NCBI RefSeq assembly: GCF_002307495.1
Contig: NZ_NTMR01000012.1
Span: 62,001 to 126,000 of the forward strand
Direction: 5' to 3'
DNA: 64,000 bases
Source of the DNA: Pseudomonas abyssi
GTDB taxonomy: Bacteria; Pseudomonadota; Gammaproteobacteria; Pseudomonadales; Pseudomonadaceae
This document shows positions 63,531-64,000 of the stretch, one piece after another. A program made the translations under genes and the position numbers. Below the pieces are notes generated by a model that saw nothing but the letters and a program-made list of their open reading frames with translations, ran no database searches and was not told where the DNA came from. Position 1 is the first letter of the stretch, and the number at the start of each line of letters is the position of its first letter.

Positions 63531-64000
63531 CAGAGCAATACCAGACTCAGCAGCCAGACGGTGATAATGCCGGCGATGCCCTGCATCAGGGTGCCGAGTG
63601 TTTGTGCACGGTAGGCGGTGCTGACGCTCATGCGACTGAACTGGGTCACCACCCAGAAGAAGCTGTCGTTGGCGTGGGACACAGTCATCGCGCCGGCACC
63701 GATGGCCATAACGCACAGCACGCGGCCCATTTCGCTGTCCAGCCCCAGCTCCGGCAGCAGCGGTGCAACCAGCGCCGAGGTCGTCACCAGCGCCACCGTG
63801 GTCGAGCCCTGCGCCGATTTCAGCGCGGCCGAGACGATAAAGGGCATGAAGATACCAATACCCAGCGCCGACAGGGTCGCCCCGAGATAGTCGCCCAGCG
63901 GCGTGACCTTGAGCATCGCGCCAAAAGCGCCACCGGCACCGGTGATCAGCAGGATCGGTGCGGCCGCCTGTATACCTTCAACGACGCGATCATGAAACTC
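63530..64000 (-). CDS. GntP-family permease (C-terminal part only)
   Basis: The C-terminal 156 codons of an inner-membrane proton symporter; the 5' end lies beyond the window. The visible part contains AAPILLITGAGGAFGAMLKVTPLG, LSALGIGIFMPFIVSAALKSAQGSTTVALVTTSALVAPLLPELGL and MAIGAGAMTVSHANDSFFWVVTQFSRM, characteristic of gluconate/glycerate transporters of the GntP family. Linkage to glycerate kinase favours glycerate as substrate. Confidence 0.92.
   Translation of the reverse strand, partial: EFHDRVVEGIQAAAPILLITGAGGAFGAMLKVTPLGDYLGATLSALGIGIFMPFIVSAALKSAQGSTTVALVTTSALVAPLLPELGLDSEMGRVLCVMAIGAGAMTVSHANDSFFWVVTQFSRMSVSTAYRAQTLGTLMQGIAGIITVWLLSLVLL

Overview
The window is a roughly 64 kb, high-GC, densely coding piece of a gammaproteobacterial chromosome. 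It is almost certainly from a member of the Pseudomonadaceae. The best indicators are colR-colS followed by the methyltransferase/LPS-kinase pair (known as orf222-wapQ in Pseudomonas fluorescens), a HexR protein that starts and reads like the P. putida one, XenA, a PstS of pseudomonad type, and a CobN/ExbB-like/DUF2149 locus of the kind found at PA1922-PA1925 in P. aeruginosa. zwf is not followed by pgl and eda as it is in most Pseudomonas. That would fit a lineage with reduced sugar catabolism such as Halopseudomonas (the P. pertucinogena group), but this is inference. No rRNA, tRNA, CRISPR array, prophage or insertion sequence was recognised.

Layout. 1-2.9 kb: the 5' part of pstS with a PhoB-type promoter, then yciA and the two membrane subunits of a TRAP transporter (its solute-binding protein is 16 kb away at 18.96-20.06 kb). 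2.95-12.4 kb: a cell-envelope block. One side runs colR-colS and methyltransferase-LPS kinase-dgkA-LTA-synthase-like transferase. Facing the other way is a second LTA-synthase-like transferase with a PAP2 phosphatase and an exported tyrosine phosphatase. 12.4-20 kb: signal peptidase I, a LysR/SDR pair, small membrane proteins, a deletion scar joining remnants of an AraC regulator and a leuA-like gene, an acetyltransferase, a second LPS-kinase-like gene, and dctP. 20.3-31 kb: uvrD, a c-di-GMP phosphodiesterase-type protein, zwf/hexR with a palindromic operator, ppiC, and a SutR-like regulator divergent from a BenE-family transporter with two palindromes between them. 30.9-34.9 kb: modE divergent from modABC with a ModE-like site. 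35-37.2 kb: an ArsR regulator, xenA and a flavin reductase.

37.2-62.2 kb is a metal-uptake island with five TonB-dependent receptors. It holds a catecholate-type receptor with a PfeRS-like two-component system and a DUF3649/PepSY/DUF3325 membrane operon, a second Fur-box receptor next to the ABC-F gene ybiT, a receptor-CobN-ExbB-like-DUF2149 operon behind a Zur-like box and a consensus -10, and two FhuE/FpvA-type receptors with a FecI/FecR surface-signalling pair. The window ends with glycerate kinase and a truncated GntP-family permease.

The most interesting system is the Zur-box operon at 48.7-55.5 kb. Its CobN-like protein has an export signal at the N-terminus and a membrane anchor at the C-terminus. 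It is encoded with its own ExbB-like and ExbD-like (DUF2149) proteins and an outer-membrane receptor, and there are no cobalamin genes nearby. This suggests a proton-motive-force-coupled envelope machine acting on an imported metal complex rather than vitamin B12 synthesis.
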